NCBI RefSeq assembly: GCF_024400215.1
Contig: NZ_CP053748.1
Span: 5,704,001 to 5,768,000 of the forward strand
DNA from: Massilia sp. erpn
GTDB lineage: Bacteria; Pseudomonadota; Gammaproteobacteria; Burkholderiales; Burkholderiaceae_D
Length of the DNA stretch: 64,000 nt
Direction: 5' to 3'
Shown here: in pieces, positions 42,427 through 52,713 of the stretch
Layout: every line of letters begins with the position of its first letter
Numbering within the stretch: the stretch's first letter is position 1
Notes under the pieces: model-generated
Seen by the model: only the letters and a program-made list of their open reading frames with translations
What the model was told of the DNA's origin: nothing
Databases searched by the model: none
Made by a program: the position numbers and the translations under genes

Positions 42427-43310
42427 CAGTAAGACGCCTCTGTCCAGCGTGGATGGTAGCCGCCTTCGGCGCGTTCGCGCAGCTTGACGCCGTCGCGCGT
42501 GGCCATCAGGGCGTCGATCCATGGCTCGTCATCGGAGCGGTTGAGGCCACGGCCCACGGTTTTCTGGATCAGGCGCGACACTTCCCAGGCCAGCGCCTCC
42601 ACTTCCGGTTCGCGCCGGATGTTCAGGCCCATGGCGGCCAGTTCGCCGCGCGTGATCGGATAGCCGTGCGAATGGAAGCCGTACATCAGCTGCTTGAGGA
42701 TCTTGCGCCGCGCTTCCTCGCCCGCCTGCGGCAACTGGAGCGCCAGCAGCTCTTCGCCGATCTGTTCCAGTTCCAGCGTGGTGCGGTAGAAGGCCGTCAG
42801 CGTCGGCGGGAAGATGCTGCCGCACAGCAGAGACAGCGCCTGCATGCGCGCCTCTTCCGAGCTGACGCCGAACCAGTCCTCGCTCATGGCGCCGAACATC
42901 TTGATGTCCATGCTGGAGAACATGGTCGCCGCTTCGTCGTCCGACACGCCGCCGTGCAGGTGCGGATCGATGGGCGAGAAGATGGCCAGGTCGCCGGCGA
43001 TGATCTCATCGGCCGCCAGCGCCAGGATGGTGCTGGACGATTCGCAGTAATACGGCACGATAAAGCTCAGGCGGTCGCAGAATTCGCGCAGCAGCAAGGC
43101 GATGCGGCGTGCCGCCACCACCGCGCCGCCGCGCGACTGGATCAGCACATCGAGTCGCGGCGAGTGGCCCATTTCGCGGCATTGTTCGTACAGCGCGGGC
43201 AGATGTTCCATGTCCAGGCGCGAAGCGGCAAACACCAGCACCCGGCTTTGGCGGCTTTGCTCCAGCTGGCGGATCAGGGCTTGGGCGGGAAATTCCTTCA
43301 AATGCGGCAT
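42426..43310 (-). CDS. ClpP/SppA-fold serine protease of the SDH type, candidate leader peptidase
   Basis: 294 residues. LDVLIQSRGGAVVAARRIAL and VPYYCESSSTILALAADEII, then FSPIDPHLHG, match the serine dehydrogenase proteinase family (PF01972-like); Ser91 is at the position of the nucleophile. No signal peptide or membrane segment is visible, so it should act in the cytoplasm. It lies between the ATP-grasp ligase and the MauE-like gene, overlapping the ligase gene by 13 bases. Cleavage of the peptide leader before or during export is inferred from the lack of a peptidase domain in the transporter. The C-terminal part (about 180-294) has no recognised domain. Confidence 0.83.
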   Translation of the reverse strand: MPHLKEFPAQALIRQLEQSRQSRVLVFAASRLDMEHLPALYEQCREMGHSPRLDVLIQSRGGAVVAARRIALLLREFCDRLSFIVPYYCESSSTILALAADEIIAGDLAIFSPIDPHLHGGVSDDEAATMFSSMDIKMFGAMSEDWFGVSSEEARMQALSLLCGSIFPPTLTAFYRTTLELEQIGEELLALQLPQAGEEARRKILKQLMYGFHSHGYPITRGELAAMGLNIRREPEVEALAWEVSRLIQKTVGRGLNRSDDEPWIDALMATRDGVKLRERAEGGYHPRWTEASY

Positions 43311-44305
43311 GCGGCCTCCTGGCTGAGACGGTCGGCGACGGCGTCCAGCATCTTGAATTCGGGGATCAGCTGTTCCACATACAGGAACTGGCCGCTCGGA
43401 TTGTTTTCGAGGAAGACGTATTCGCCCTCGGGCGTGACGATCAGATCGAGCGCGCTGTAGTTCAGGCCATAGCTTTGCACGAAGACCAGGCAGCGTTCCT
43501 TGATCTCGTCGGGCAATTCGGTCGCCTCATACAGGATTTCGGCCGACATATCGCGCGAATCCACGGCCGTGCGCGGATCGTCCTGCGAATGCAGCTTGGC
43601 GGCGAAGATGCGGCCGGCGATGATGGTCACGCGCAGCTCATACTGCTTGTGGATGTATTCCTGGAAGTGGCAAGCCACCTCGCTGACGGCGTCCAGGCTT
43701 TCCATCATCTCGTCGGTGACGATGGTGGTGGCCAGGCCGGTGGCGATGCGGTCCTCGTCGGCCACGGCTTCCGCGCCCAGCATGGGCGAGGACAGGCATT
43801 TGAATACCAGGTCGCCCTGCACGCTCTCCTTGAACGCCCTCACCCGCTCGGGCGAGTTGGTGACGATGGAGGCGGGCACGCGGAAGCCCATCGTCATCGC
43901 GCGCTGCAGCTGCTCGCCCTTCCACATGGCGCCGCGCAGGGCCACGGGATGACTCATCCAATAGCAGTCAAGGGGGTAGAGAAGGCCGAACAAGGCATGT
44001 TCGGTTTCCATTTTGGCGTAGGCGCGCTCCTGCACCGTCAAATCTTCGCTGGCGAAGGCGAAATCGGCGGGCTTGCGCGTCCACACAGCGCCCACCTCGG
44101 CCAGATCGATGCTGGCGCCGGTCGGCAGATGGCGGATTTCGCTGCTCATTTTATTCTGGGTGAACAGCTGGCAGATTTGATAGTCGCGGGGGAAAGCATC
44201 CAGATTGATGCGGAAGACAGCACAATCGCGGTCCGTAAGCAAGGGCACAACAAGATCAGCATGCAGATCAAAACTATTGGTGACGATCAAAACCTTTTTT
44301 GCCAT
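43298..44305 (-). CDS. ATP-grasp ligase (MvdC/MvdD-like), candidate peptide-modifying enzyme
   Basis: 335 residues. The N-terminal segment (MAKKVLIVTNSFDLHADLVV) and the central WTRKPADFAFA region resemble the ATP-grasp ligases that make microviridin-type peptides. The catalytic core has DLVFKCLSSPM (ATP-binding Lys), CHFQEYIHKQYELRVTIIAG and FLENNPSGQFLYVEQ, with magnesium-binding Glu300 and Asn302. Such enzymes activate a side-chain carboxylate as acyl phosphate and join it to a hydroxyl or amine in the precursor (graspetide ester or amide bonds). Here it is directly downstream of eight precursor genes, which strongly suggests that it modifies them. It could alternatively add an amino acid to the C-terminus. 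Confidence 0.88.
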   Translation of the reverse strand: MAKKVLIVTNSFDLHADLVVPLLTDRDCAVFRINLDAFPRDYQICQLFTQNKMSSEIRHLPTGASIDLAEVGAVWTRKPADFAFASEDLTVQERAYAKMETEHALFGLLYPLDCYWMSHPVALRGAMWKGEQLQRAMTMGFRVPASIVTNSPERVRAFKESVQGDLVFKCLSSPMLGAEAVADEDRIATGLATTIVTDEMMESLDAVSEVACHFQEYIHKQYELRVTIIAGRIFAAKLHSQDDPRTAVDSRDMSAEILYEATELPDEIKERCLVFVQSYGLNYSALDLIVTPEGEYVFLENNPSGQFLYVEQLIPEFKMLDAVADRLSQEAACRI

Positions 44306-44324
44306 GAATCTCTCTCGTGAAAGA

Positions 44325-44350
44325 AAGGGCCGGCCCCAGGCCAGCCCCTT
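44325..44350 (-). other. Attenuator-like hairpin between precursor genes and the ATP-grasp gene
   Basis: On the minus strand AAGGGGCTGGCC and GGCCGGCCCTT pair with one bulge and one mismatch around a 3-base loop, followed by TCTTTC. It lies between the stop of the eighth peptide gene (44363) and the ATP-grasp start (44305). It could let only part of the transcription reach the enzyme genes. Confidence 0.5.
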
Positions 44351-44362
44351 GTACTTATTCGA

Positions 44363-44551
44363 TCAGCACCACACGCCTTGGTCACCATCCCAAGGCCACT
44401 GCATTTCACGCTCGTAAGGGCCGGAGCAGCCGGCGCGGGCTACGCCATCGCGCTGCTTCCACTGGGCGGCAGGCGCCGCTTGCTTTTCCTTGTTTTCCGC
44501 CAGGCGGAAGGCGAACAGTTGCTGTGCTGGTTTTTTATCGCTGTGTTTCAT
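44363..44551 (-). CDS. Precursor peptide 8 of the RiPP locus
   Basis: 62 residues, the most diverged copy. It has QLFAFRLAEN in the leader segment, W and RDGVARAGCSG in the core, and ends GVWC. Two cysteines are 19 residues apart, the second at the C-terminus. The stretch between them is Trp-rich (EREMQWPWDGDQG), unlike the Arg/Gly-rich copies. A good AAGGAT ribosome site precedes the ATG. It is closest to the ATP-grasp gene. Confidence 0.88.
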   Translation of the reverse strand: MKHSDKKPAQQLFAFRLAENKEKQAAPAAQWKQRDGVARAGCSGPYEREMQWPWDGDQGVWC

Positions 44552-44578
44552 GCTTCATCCTTAAAGTAGAACATGGAA

Positions 44579-44602
44579 CAAGCCCCGCCCCGGCGGGGCT
44601 TG
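44579..44602 (-). other. Strong hairpin between precursor genes 7 and 8
   Basis: CAAGCCCCGC (44579-44588) and GCGGGGCTTG (44593-44602) form a perfect 10-base stem with a 4-base loop. Only TTGTT follows on the minus strand, so it is more likely an mRNA-stabilising or processing element than a full terminator. Confidence 0.55.
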
Positions 44603-44612
44603 CGGTCAAAAC

Positions 44613-44789
44613 TTAGGCGCAAATAATGCCGAAGTCAGGGCTGCCGGCGCGGGTGGAAGCGCGTTCGACGGGGAAGGAGCAGCCGGCGGTGGCAACGCCA
44701 TCGCGGGCTTTCCATTGGGCTTGCGGTTTGGCCTGGGCTTTTTTCTCAGCCAGTTTGAAGGCAAACAGCTTATTTGCTTGCTTTTGCAT
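44613..44789 (-). CDS. Precursor peptide 7 of the RiPP locus
   Basis: 58 residues from the ATG that has AAAGGA upstream (an ATG three codons earlier gives 61). Leader KLFAFKLAEKKAQAKPQ and the first core part are nearly identical to copy 6, showing recent duplication. The core reads GCSFPVERASTRAG, then SPDFGIICA: Asn of the usual DNG is Phe. Cysteines are 19 residues apart, with one Ala after the second. Confidence 0.9.
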   Translation of the reverse strand: MQKQANKLFAFKLAEKKAQAKPQAQWKARDGVATAGCSFPVERASTRAGSPDFGIICA

Positions 44790-44813
44790 CTTCGTCATCC
44801 TTTATCGGATTGA

Positions 44814-44984
44814 TTAAGCGCAGGACAGCCCGTTGTCGCTGCCGAAGCGGCTGCTGGCACGCTCAGACGGGAAGGAGCAGCCGGCCGTGGCCACGCCATC
44901 GCGGGCTTTCCACTGGGCTTGCGGTTTGGCCTGGGCTTTTTTCTCGGCCAGTTTGAAAGCAAATACCTTGGTTTGAGTTTTCAT
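44814..44984 (-). CDS. Precursor peptide 6 of the RiPP locus
   Basis: 56 residues, start ATG with AAGGAGC upstream. Leader KVFAFKLAEKK, then QWKARDGVATAGCSFPSERA and a C-terminal segment ending SDNGLSCA. The two cysteines are 18 residues apart. Very similar to copy 7 over the first 37 residues. Too short for many gene callers, but the family makes it certain. Confidence 0.9.
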   Translation of the reverse strand: MKTQTKVFAFKLAEKKAQAKPQAQWKARDGVATAGCSFPSERASSRFGSDNGLSCA

Positions 44985-44994
44985 AAAGCTCCTT

Positions 44995-45171
44995 TTAAGC
45001 GCAATACAGGCCGTTGTCGTTGCCGCCAAAACGGCTGCGGTCACGCTCGGAAGGGAAGGTGCAGCCGGCGGTGGCGACGCCATCGCGGACTTTCCATTGG
45101 GACTGGGCTTTGGACTGATCCTTTTTCTCGGCCAGCTTGAAGGCGAACGATTTCACTTCTTTCTTTTGCAT
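44995..45171 (-). CDS. Precursor peptide 5 of the RiPP locus
   Basis: 58 residues from the second ATG, which has AAAGGA at a proper distance (the first gives 61). Leader KSFAFKLAEKK, core RDGVATAGCTFPSERD with the C-terminal part GGNDNGLYCA. Cysteines 19 apart. It has the typical SER and DNG elements of the family. Confidence 0.9.
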   Translation of the reverse strand: MQKKEVKSFAFKLAEKKDQSKAQSQWKVRDGVATAGCTFPSERDRSRFGGNDNGLYCA

Positions 45172-45192
45172 CTTTTTCATCCTTTCCAGTGT

Positions 45193-45375
45193 TTAGCAAT
45201 ACATGCCATTGTCGGTATTCCAGGTTCCGGTATACCTTTCGGTATTCATACCGGTACAGCCCGCGGTGGCCAGACCATCGCGGTTTTTCCACTTGGCTTC
45301 AGGCTGGGTGGGTTTGGCCGGCTTCTCAGCCAATTTGAATGCGAACGAACGGAGGGGTTTCTGTGTGTCTTTCAC
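45193..45375 (-). CDS. Precursor peptide 4 of the RiPP locus
   Basis: 60 residues from a GTG start with AAAGGA upstream. Leader RSFAFKLAEKP, then WKNRDGLATAGCTG and a core MNTERYTGTWNTDNGMYC. Cysteines 19 apart, the last residue being Cys. The Thr/Asn-rich core differs from the Arg-rich ones, so the eight products should not all have the same properties. Confidence 0.9.
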   Translation of the reverse strand: MKDTQKPLRSFAFKLAEKPAKPTQPEAKWKNRDGLATAGCTGMNTERYTGTWNTDNGMYC

Positions 45376-45412
45376 GGCTCATTCCTTTAGGCAAGAGGTA
45401 AGCCGTCGCGGC

Positions 45413-45586
45413 TTAGCAATAAATACCGTTGTCCTTGCCACCCAGGCGGGGATAACGCTCGGCAGGGAAAGTGCAGCCGGCAACAGCCACGCCATCGCGC
45501 GAGGTCCATTGCGGCTTCGCTGGAACGGTTTTCTTGTCGGCCAGTTTAAAAGCGAACAGTTTGGGTTGAGCTTGACGGGTTTTCAT
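45413..45586 (-). CDS. Precursor peptide 3 of the RiPP locus
   Basis: 57 residues from the ATG with a strong GGAGG. Leader KLFAFKLADKK (Asp for the usual Glu), then WTSRDGVAVAGCTFPAERYP and a C-terminal segment GGKDNGIYC. Cysteines 18 apart, the last residue being Cys. Confidence 0.9.
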   Translation of the reverse strand: MKTRQAQPKLFAFKLADKKTVPAKPQWTSRDGVAVAGCTFPAERYPRLGGKDNGIYC

Positions 45587-45600
45587 CACGCACCTCCGGT

Positions 45601-45777
45601 TTAGCAAAGAATGCCGGTATCACGGCCAAAACGGCCTGTATTGCGCTCGGACGGCATGGTGCAACCGGCGCTGGCCACGCCATCGCGCGCTTTCCACTGC
45701 GCTTCCGGCTTGGTATGCAGCGCTTTCTTTTCGGCCAATTTGAAGGCAAACAGCTTATTGCTCTTTTGTTCTTTCAT
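45601..45777 (-). CDS. Precursor peptide 2 of the RiPP locus
   Basis: 58 residues. The ATG is preceded by GGGAGAAG. Leader KLFAFKLAEKK, then WKARDGVASAGCTMPSERNT and an ending GRDTGILC, where Thr replaces Asn of DNG. Cysteines 18 apart. It is the first gene after the interval that contains a hairpin and an 18-base palindrome. Confidence 0.9.
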   Translation of the reverse strand: MKEQKSNKLFAFKLAEKKALHTKPEAQWKARDGVASAGCTMPSERNTGRFGRDTGILC

Positions 45778-45820
45778 TCCTACTTCTCCCAAAAAAGATT
45801 TCAGAAACAAAGATTAAGGA

Positions 45821-45838
45821 CAGCCATATATATGGCTG
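45821..45838. promoter_or_regulatory. Perfect 18-base palindrome between precursor genes 1 and 2
   Basis: CAGCCATATATATGGCTG is its own reverse complement. It lies 43 bases upstream of the start of precursor 2, within a 194-base gap that is unusually long for this operon. It could be an operator for a dimeric regulator or an RNA hairpin. A weak promoter-like pair (TTGAAT, 17 bases, TTTTAT on the minus strand) lies just before it. Confidence 0.45.
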
Positions 45839-45936
45839 ATTTACTCCATCCTTCCGGATTGAATAAAAAGAGGATCCCCTCCAGCATTCAAATACCGGAT
45901 CAGAGCAAACGGATGAAAATAAATTGTGGGCGGGCA

Positions 45937-45957
45937 GCCCGCTTCAATGAAGCGGGC
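45937..45957 (-). terminator. Attenuator-like hairpin after precursor gene 1
   Basis: GCCCGCTTC and GAAGCGGGC form a perfect 9-base stem with a 3-base loop. On the minus strand it is followed, after GC-rich bases, by CAATTTATTTTC. It lies 15 bases after the stop of precursor 1 and may end part of the transcripts there. Confidence 0.5.
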
Positions 45958-45971
45958 CAGCTAGCGGCGTA

Positions 45972-46145
45972 TCAGCAGTAAATGCCGTTATCGCGGCCGC
46001 CTGAGCGGCCAGCACGCGCGTCGGGACCGGTGCAGCCAGCTTGAGCGACAGCTTCGCGGGCCTTCCATTGGGATTGAGCAGGCAGGGATTTCTTTTCGGC
46101 CAGTTTGAATGCAAACAGCTTAGTCTCTTTATTTTGATTTTTCAT
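45972..46145 (-). CDS. Precursor peptide 1 of the RiPP locus
   Basis: 57 residues, the first gene after the promoter. Leader KLFAFKLAEKK, then QWKAREAVAQAGCTGPDARA (REA in place of RDG, DAR in place of SER) and an ending GGRDNGIYC. Cysteines 18 apart, the last residue being Cys. It is separated from the other seven genes by 194 bases containing a hairpin, so it may be expressed more strongly or regulated apart from them. Confidence 0.9.
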   Translation of the reverse strand: MKNQNKETKLFAFKLAEKKSLPAQSQWKAREAVAQAGCTGPDARAGRSGGRDNGIYC

Positions 46146-46206
46146 TTCCATCTTTCATAGAGGATTTTGAATTAACCCAGCGGCGCCACTTATGATGGCA
46201 AAATTA

Positions 46207-46235
46207 ATCCTAGTCCAACATTACCTTTCGGTCAA
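46207..46235 (-). promoter_or_regulatory. Sigma70-type promoter of the RiPP operon
   Basis: On the minus strand TTGACC (46230-46235) and TAGGAT (46207-46212) are 17 bases apart, in an AT-rich region between tRNA-Arg and precursor 1. Transcription would begin about 55 bases before the first precursor start. Confidence 0.65.
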
Positions 46236-46357
46236 GAAGAAAATATCCTCATTCGATAACTACATATCTCAGGCTTTTAAATTCTAATTTGAAAGCCATT
46301 TAATATCTTTATGCAAGTAAATAGAAAAACGGGAGCAGAAAAGAAGGAAAGCAGAAC

Positions 46358-46434
<77 letters not shown>

Positions 46435-46510
46435 TGTGGAGACGGCGCGAAAACGCCGGGGAGAAATGAAAAACGGGCTGTCACAGACAACCCGTTTCTT
46501 TTTTGAATCT

Positions 46511-46587
46511 TGGTCGGAGTACAAGGATTCGAACCTTGGACCCCCTGGTCCCAAACCAGGTGCGCTACCGGGCTGCGCTACACTCCG
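46511..46587 (-). tRNA. tRNA-Pro(TGG)
   Basis: 77 bases including an encoded CCA. Acceptor arms CGGAGTG and TACTCCG pair as in proline tRNAs; the anticodon stem CCTGG/CCAGG encloses TTTGGGA, giving anticodon TGG. It is followed by tRNA-Arg and preceded by the glmM stop on the same strand. Confidence 0.96.
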
Positions 46588-46640
46588 ATAAACGCATTGT
46601 ACTCCGTGCCGCTATGTGGCGTCAATGTAACGCGGCGAAC

Positions 46641-47993
<1,353 letters not shown>

Positions 47994-48033
47994 ATGAAAT
48001 CTCTTCTTATATGTTGAACTGCAAGCCCTGTTC

Positions 48034-48855
48034 TTATTGGGCGGCTTGCCATACCTTTAAAGCATCCACCGTTTCCGCCACATCATGCACCCGCACGATC
48101 TGGGCGCCATGCGCCACTGCCGCCAGCGCTCCGCCGATACTGCCGGCCAGGCGCTGCTCGACCGGCTTGCCGGTCACGGCGCCAATCATCGACTTGCGCG
48201 AGACGCCGGCCAGCAACGGCAGGCCGAGTTCGGCTACCAGCTGCCGCCCGGCCTTCAGTAAAGCATAATTGTGTTCCACGGTTTTGCCAAAACCAAAACC
48301 GGGATCAATCCACAGCCGTTCTCGCTCAATGCCGGCCGCCGTCAGCGCCGCCACCCGCTCACGCAGGAAGGCCACCACATCGGCCACCACATCGCCATAA
48401 GCAGGATTGTGCTGCATCGTTGTTGGATTATCAAGCATATGCATGATACACAAAGCGCAGTCGCTGCCGCGCACGGCATCGATGGCGCCCGGCGCGCGGA
48501 AGGCATTGATGTCGTTGATCATGTCCACGCCCGCCAGGATGGCTTCGCGCATCACGGTCGGCTTGTAGGTATCGACCGAGACCGGCGTACCGCTGTCGCG
48601 CAAGGCATACAGCACCGGCAGCACGCGCCGCAACTCTTCCTCCAGCGGCAGCGCCGGGGCGCCGGGACGGCTCGATTCGCCGCCCACATCGAGGATATCG
48701 GCGCCCTCGCCCACCATGCGCTCGGCATGCGAGACGGCGTATTCCAGGCTGTGGTGCTGACCGCCATCGGAGAAGGAATCGGGCGTCACGTTGAGGATGC
48801 CCATGACAAGCGGGCGTTGCGGCAGATTGAAGCGGCCGAAATGGATCTGAGGCAT
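48034..48855 (-). CDS. folP: Dihydropteroate synthase FolP
   Basis: 273 residues. Signature motifs are clear: [43 protein letters not shown] and a C-terminal [15 protein letters not shown]. It joins para-aminobenzoate to the pterin diphosphate in folate synthesis and is the sulfonamide target. It is preceded by ftsH, with a terminator-like hairpin between them, and followed by glmM. Confidence 0.96.
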   Translation of the reverse strand: MPQIHFGRFNLPQRPLVMGILNVTPDSFSDGGQHHSLEYAVSHAERMVGEGADILDVGGESSRPGAPALPLEEELRRVLPVLYALRDSGTPVSVDTYKPTVMREAILAGVDMINDINAFRAPGAIDAVRGSDCALCIMHMLDNPTTMQHNPAYGDVVADVVAFLRERVAALTAAGIERERLWIDPGFGFGKTVEHNYALLKAGRQLVAELGLPLLAGVSRKSMIGAVTGKPVEQRLAGSIGGALAAVAHGAQIVRVHDVAETVDALKVWQAAQ

Positions 48856-48874
48856 GGATTGTGTAGGCTGAGAA

Positions 48875-48910
48875 TGGAAAAAGGGCGAGGATTGCTCCTC
48901 ACCCTTTCTA
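48875..48910 (-). terminator. Intrinsic terminator after ftsH
   Basis: On the minus strand AAAGGGTGAGGA and TCCTCGCCCTTT pair with one mismatch around GCAA, then TTTTTCC. It lies between ftsH and folP, so folP-glmM may be fed by partial readthrough. Confidence 0.75.
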
Positions 48911-48926
48911 GCGGAGCGCTCTGGCC

Positions 48927-50807
<1,881 letters not shown>

Positions 50808-51021
50808 GAAAACTCCTTGGATGCAGCGCGCATCTGTTACCGGTACTAGAAACTGATTTTACTCGTAATGGACAGGCCGTGCCAGAAACCTGCCCCACCG
50901 GTGCGTGATTTTGGCCGCGCACGGGCTGAAAAACGTCATGTTAACCCCAATCCAACGCCCTTCCGCAGCCGATGTGCGGTCCATGCGGCCAAATACAAGG
51001 GCTAAAACATCGGATTCATGA

Positions 51022-51672
51022 TTAATTTTGCACAGGATGTTTCAAACCCCGGCCCAAAAGGAAGATTTCAGACGATTTATCGCGGCTGGCTTTCGGCTTC
51101 TTTTGCTTGACGACTTTGAACTCTTGCCGGAATTTCTCGTAAATCTGGGTAAAGCCCATATCCTTGAAACACTTCACCAGCAGCGAGCCGCCCGGTTTCA
51201 GATGGTGCTGGGAGAATTCGATGGCGATATCGATCAAGTCTTCCATGCGCGCCGCGTCGGCCGTGGCAATGCCCGACAGGTTCGGCGCCATATCCGACAA
51301 CACCAGGTCGGCTTTGCGTCCCTGCAACACTGCGGCCAATTGATCGAGGATTTCCTGTTCGCGGAAATCGCCCTGGATGAAATGCATGTCGGCGATCGGT
51401 TCCATTGGCAGAATATCCAGGCCGATAATGGTGCCGTTGATGCCGCCGCCCTCCTTGCCCGCCAGCTTGCGCCGCGTGTACTGACCCCAGGAGCCGGGCG
51501 TGCAGCCCAGGTCGACGATCAGCTGGCCGGAGTGGATCAGCTTTTCGTCCTCATCGATCTCTTTCAGCTTGTAGGCGGCGCGCGCGCGGTAGCCGTCCTT
51601 CTGGGCGGCCTTCACGTAAGGATCGTTAATATGGTCGTGCAACCAGTTTTTGTTTAATTTGTTCTTTGCCAT
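51022..51672 (-). CDS. rlmE: 23S rRNA (uridine-2552-2'-O)-methyltransferase RlmE
   Basis: 216 residues from [20 protein letters not shown]; an upstream ATG in frame lacks family similarity. It is an RrmJ/FtsJ methyltransferase, with the SAM-binding region [20 protein letters not shown], the [13 protein letters not shown] motif and the catalytic Lys in [14 protein letters not shown]. It methylates the A-loop of 23S rRNA at a late step of ribosome assembly. The divergent yhbY gene starts 45 bases away. Confidence 0.95.
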   Translation of the reverse strand: MAKNKLNKNWLHDHINDPYVKAAQKDGYRARAAYKLKEIDEDEKLIHSGQLIVDLGCTPGSWGQYTRRKLAGKEGGGINGTIIGLDILPMEPIADMHFIQGDFREQEILDQLAAVLQGRKADLVLSDMAPNLSGIATADAARMEDLIDIAIEFSQHHLKPGGSLLVKCFKDMGFTQIYEKFRQEFKVVKQKKPKASRDKSSEIFLLGRGLKHPVQN

Positions 51673-51717
51673 ATCGCGTAGAATAGCGCCTTTAAGAGAA
51701 CTACCCAAAAAAATATT

Positions 51718-52188
51718 ATGTTGAAACTAACACCCGTTGAGCGCAGTGCACTGCGCGCCGAAGCACACGCGCTGAAGCCTATCGTCCTCATTGGGGAGGC
51801 TGGCCTGACGCCTGCCGTGATGAAGGAAATCGAACTGGGCCTGGATTCCCACGGCCTGATCAAGGTGCGCGTGTTCGGCGACGACCGTGACGCCCGCATC
51901 GAAATGTACGACACCATCTGCGCCGAACTGGCTGCCGCTCCCGTGCAGCACATCGGCAAGCTGCTGGTCCTGTACCGCCCGAAAAAGGAAGTGGAAAAGG
52001 CCCGCAGCGCCAAGGCCGGCAAAGGCATGCGCATGGTCACCATCGTCAAGCCGAGCGCCAGCGGCACCAAGAAACCGTCCGTCAGCAAGGTTATGCTGAA
52101 AGGCAATGAGCGCGTCACCGAAGGCGGCACCATCAAGCGCGCCAAGGCCCGCCAGAAGAGCACCAAGAAGACCTTGCTCAACGACTGA
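51718..52188 (+). CDS. yhbY: YhbY-family RNA-binding protein (CRM domain)
   Basis: 156 residues. The first 97 form the CRM domain ([20 protein letters not shown], then the [20 protein letters not shown] signature). The family binds pre-50S particles and helps ribosome assembly. The C-terminal 55 residues are basic and Lys-rich, longer than in E. coli. It is divergent from rlmE, a common pair. A strong terminator follows. Confidence 0.92.
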   Translation: MLKLTPVERSALRAEAHALKPIVLIGEAGLTPAVMKEIELGLDSHGLIKVRVFGDDRDARIEMYDTICAELAAAPVQHIGKLLVLYRPKKEVEKARSAKAGKGMRMVTIVKPSASGTKKPSVSKVMLKGNERVTEGGTIKRAKARQKSTKKTLLND

Positions 52189-52210
52189 TCTTGCGCAGTC
52201 CGAAATACAG

Positions 52211-52249
52211 CGGGGAAGACGGGACGCCAGTCCCGCTTCCCCGTTTTTT
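52211..52249 (+). terminator. Intrinsic terminator after yhbY
   Basis: CGGGGAAG-A-CGGGA pairs with TCCCG-CTTCCCCG around CGCCAG, followed by six T. Confidence 0.88.
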
Positions 52250-52269
52250 ATTGCCCGTTTTTTACCCGT

Positions 52270-52713
52270 TTATTGCTTAACCAGCAGCCACACGGCCAGC
52301 AGGCTTTGCAACAGGTAGATACTGCTGGAAATCCCATGCAGCATACCGAAACGGCTCTTGGCCGCGCTTTCCATCACGCCGGACGCGCCGGCGGCGGCAC
52401 GCAGCTCGGCCATCATCGGCTGCAGGCCGAAATGGCTGACTACGGTGCACAGCACCATGGCGGCCACCAGGGCCAGCACGGTGCGGCGGCGCTTGGCATC
52501 CCAGTCGCGCGTCGCGGTCCAGATCAGCAGCACCATGGCCGCGCCGCAACCCAGCGACAGCAGGGCCTGGGCATGGAACATGCTGCCGGCGATACTGCCG
52601 GCCAGCACGCGGTCGCTCAGTGTGGCAAACAGGGTCGGCGCCACCAGGTAGCCGACCGTCCACAGACTGCCCGCCCACAGGGCCGCCACCAGCAGCCTTA
52701 CGCGCGGCAGCAT
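52270..52713 (-). CDS. DUF4149 membrane protein
   Basis: 147 residues with four hydrophobic segments (RLLVAALWAGSLWTVGYLVA, ALLSLGCGAAMVLLIWTATR, TVLALVAAMVLCTVVSHFGL, and SIYLLQSLLAVWLLV). The pattern matches the DUF4149 (TMEM205-like) family, whose role is not established. Its start overlaps the greA stop by one base, so the two genes are cotranscribed, as often seen in Burkholderiales. Confidence 0.82.
   Translation of the reverse strand: MLPRVRLLVAALWAGSLWTVGYLVAPTLFATLSDRVLAGSIAGSMFHAQALLSLGCGAAMVLLIWTATRDWDAKRRRTVLALVAAMVLCTVVSHFGLQPMMAELRAAAGASGVMESAAKSRFGMLHGISSSIYLLQSLLAVWLLVKQ

Noticed and set aside
44613..44798. Longer starts for precursors 5 and 7 (three extra residues)
   Set aside because: The upstream ATG codons overlap or abut the AAAGGA site; the second ATG in each case has proper spacing.
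50808..51021. Heat-shock (sigma32-type) promoter for ftsH
   Set aside because: CCCTTGTAT on the minus strand resembles a -35, but no good CCCCAT-type -10 is present at the right spacing.
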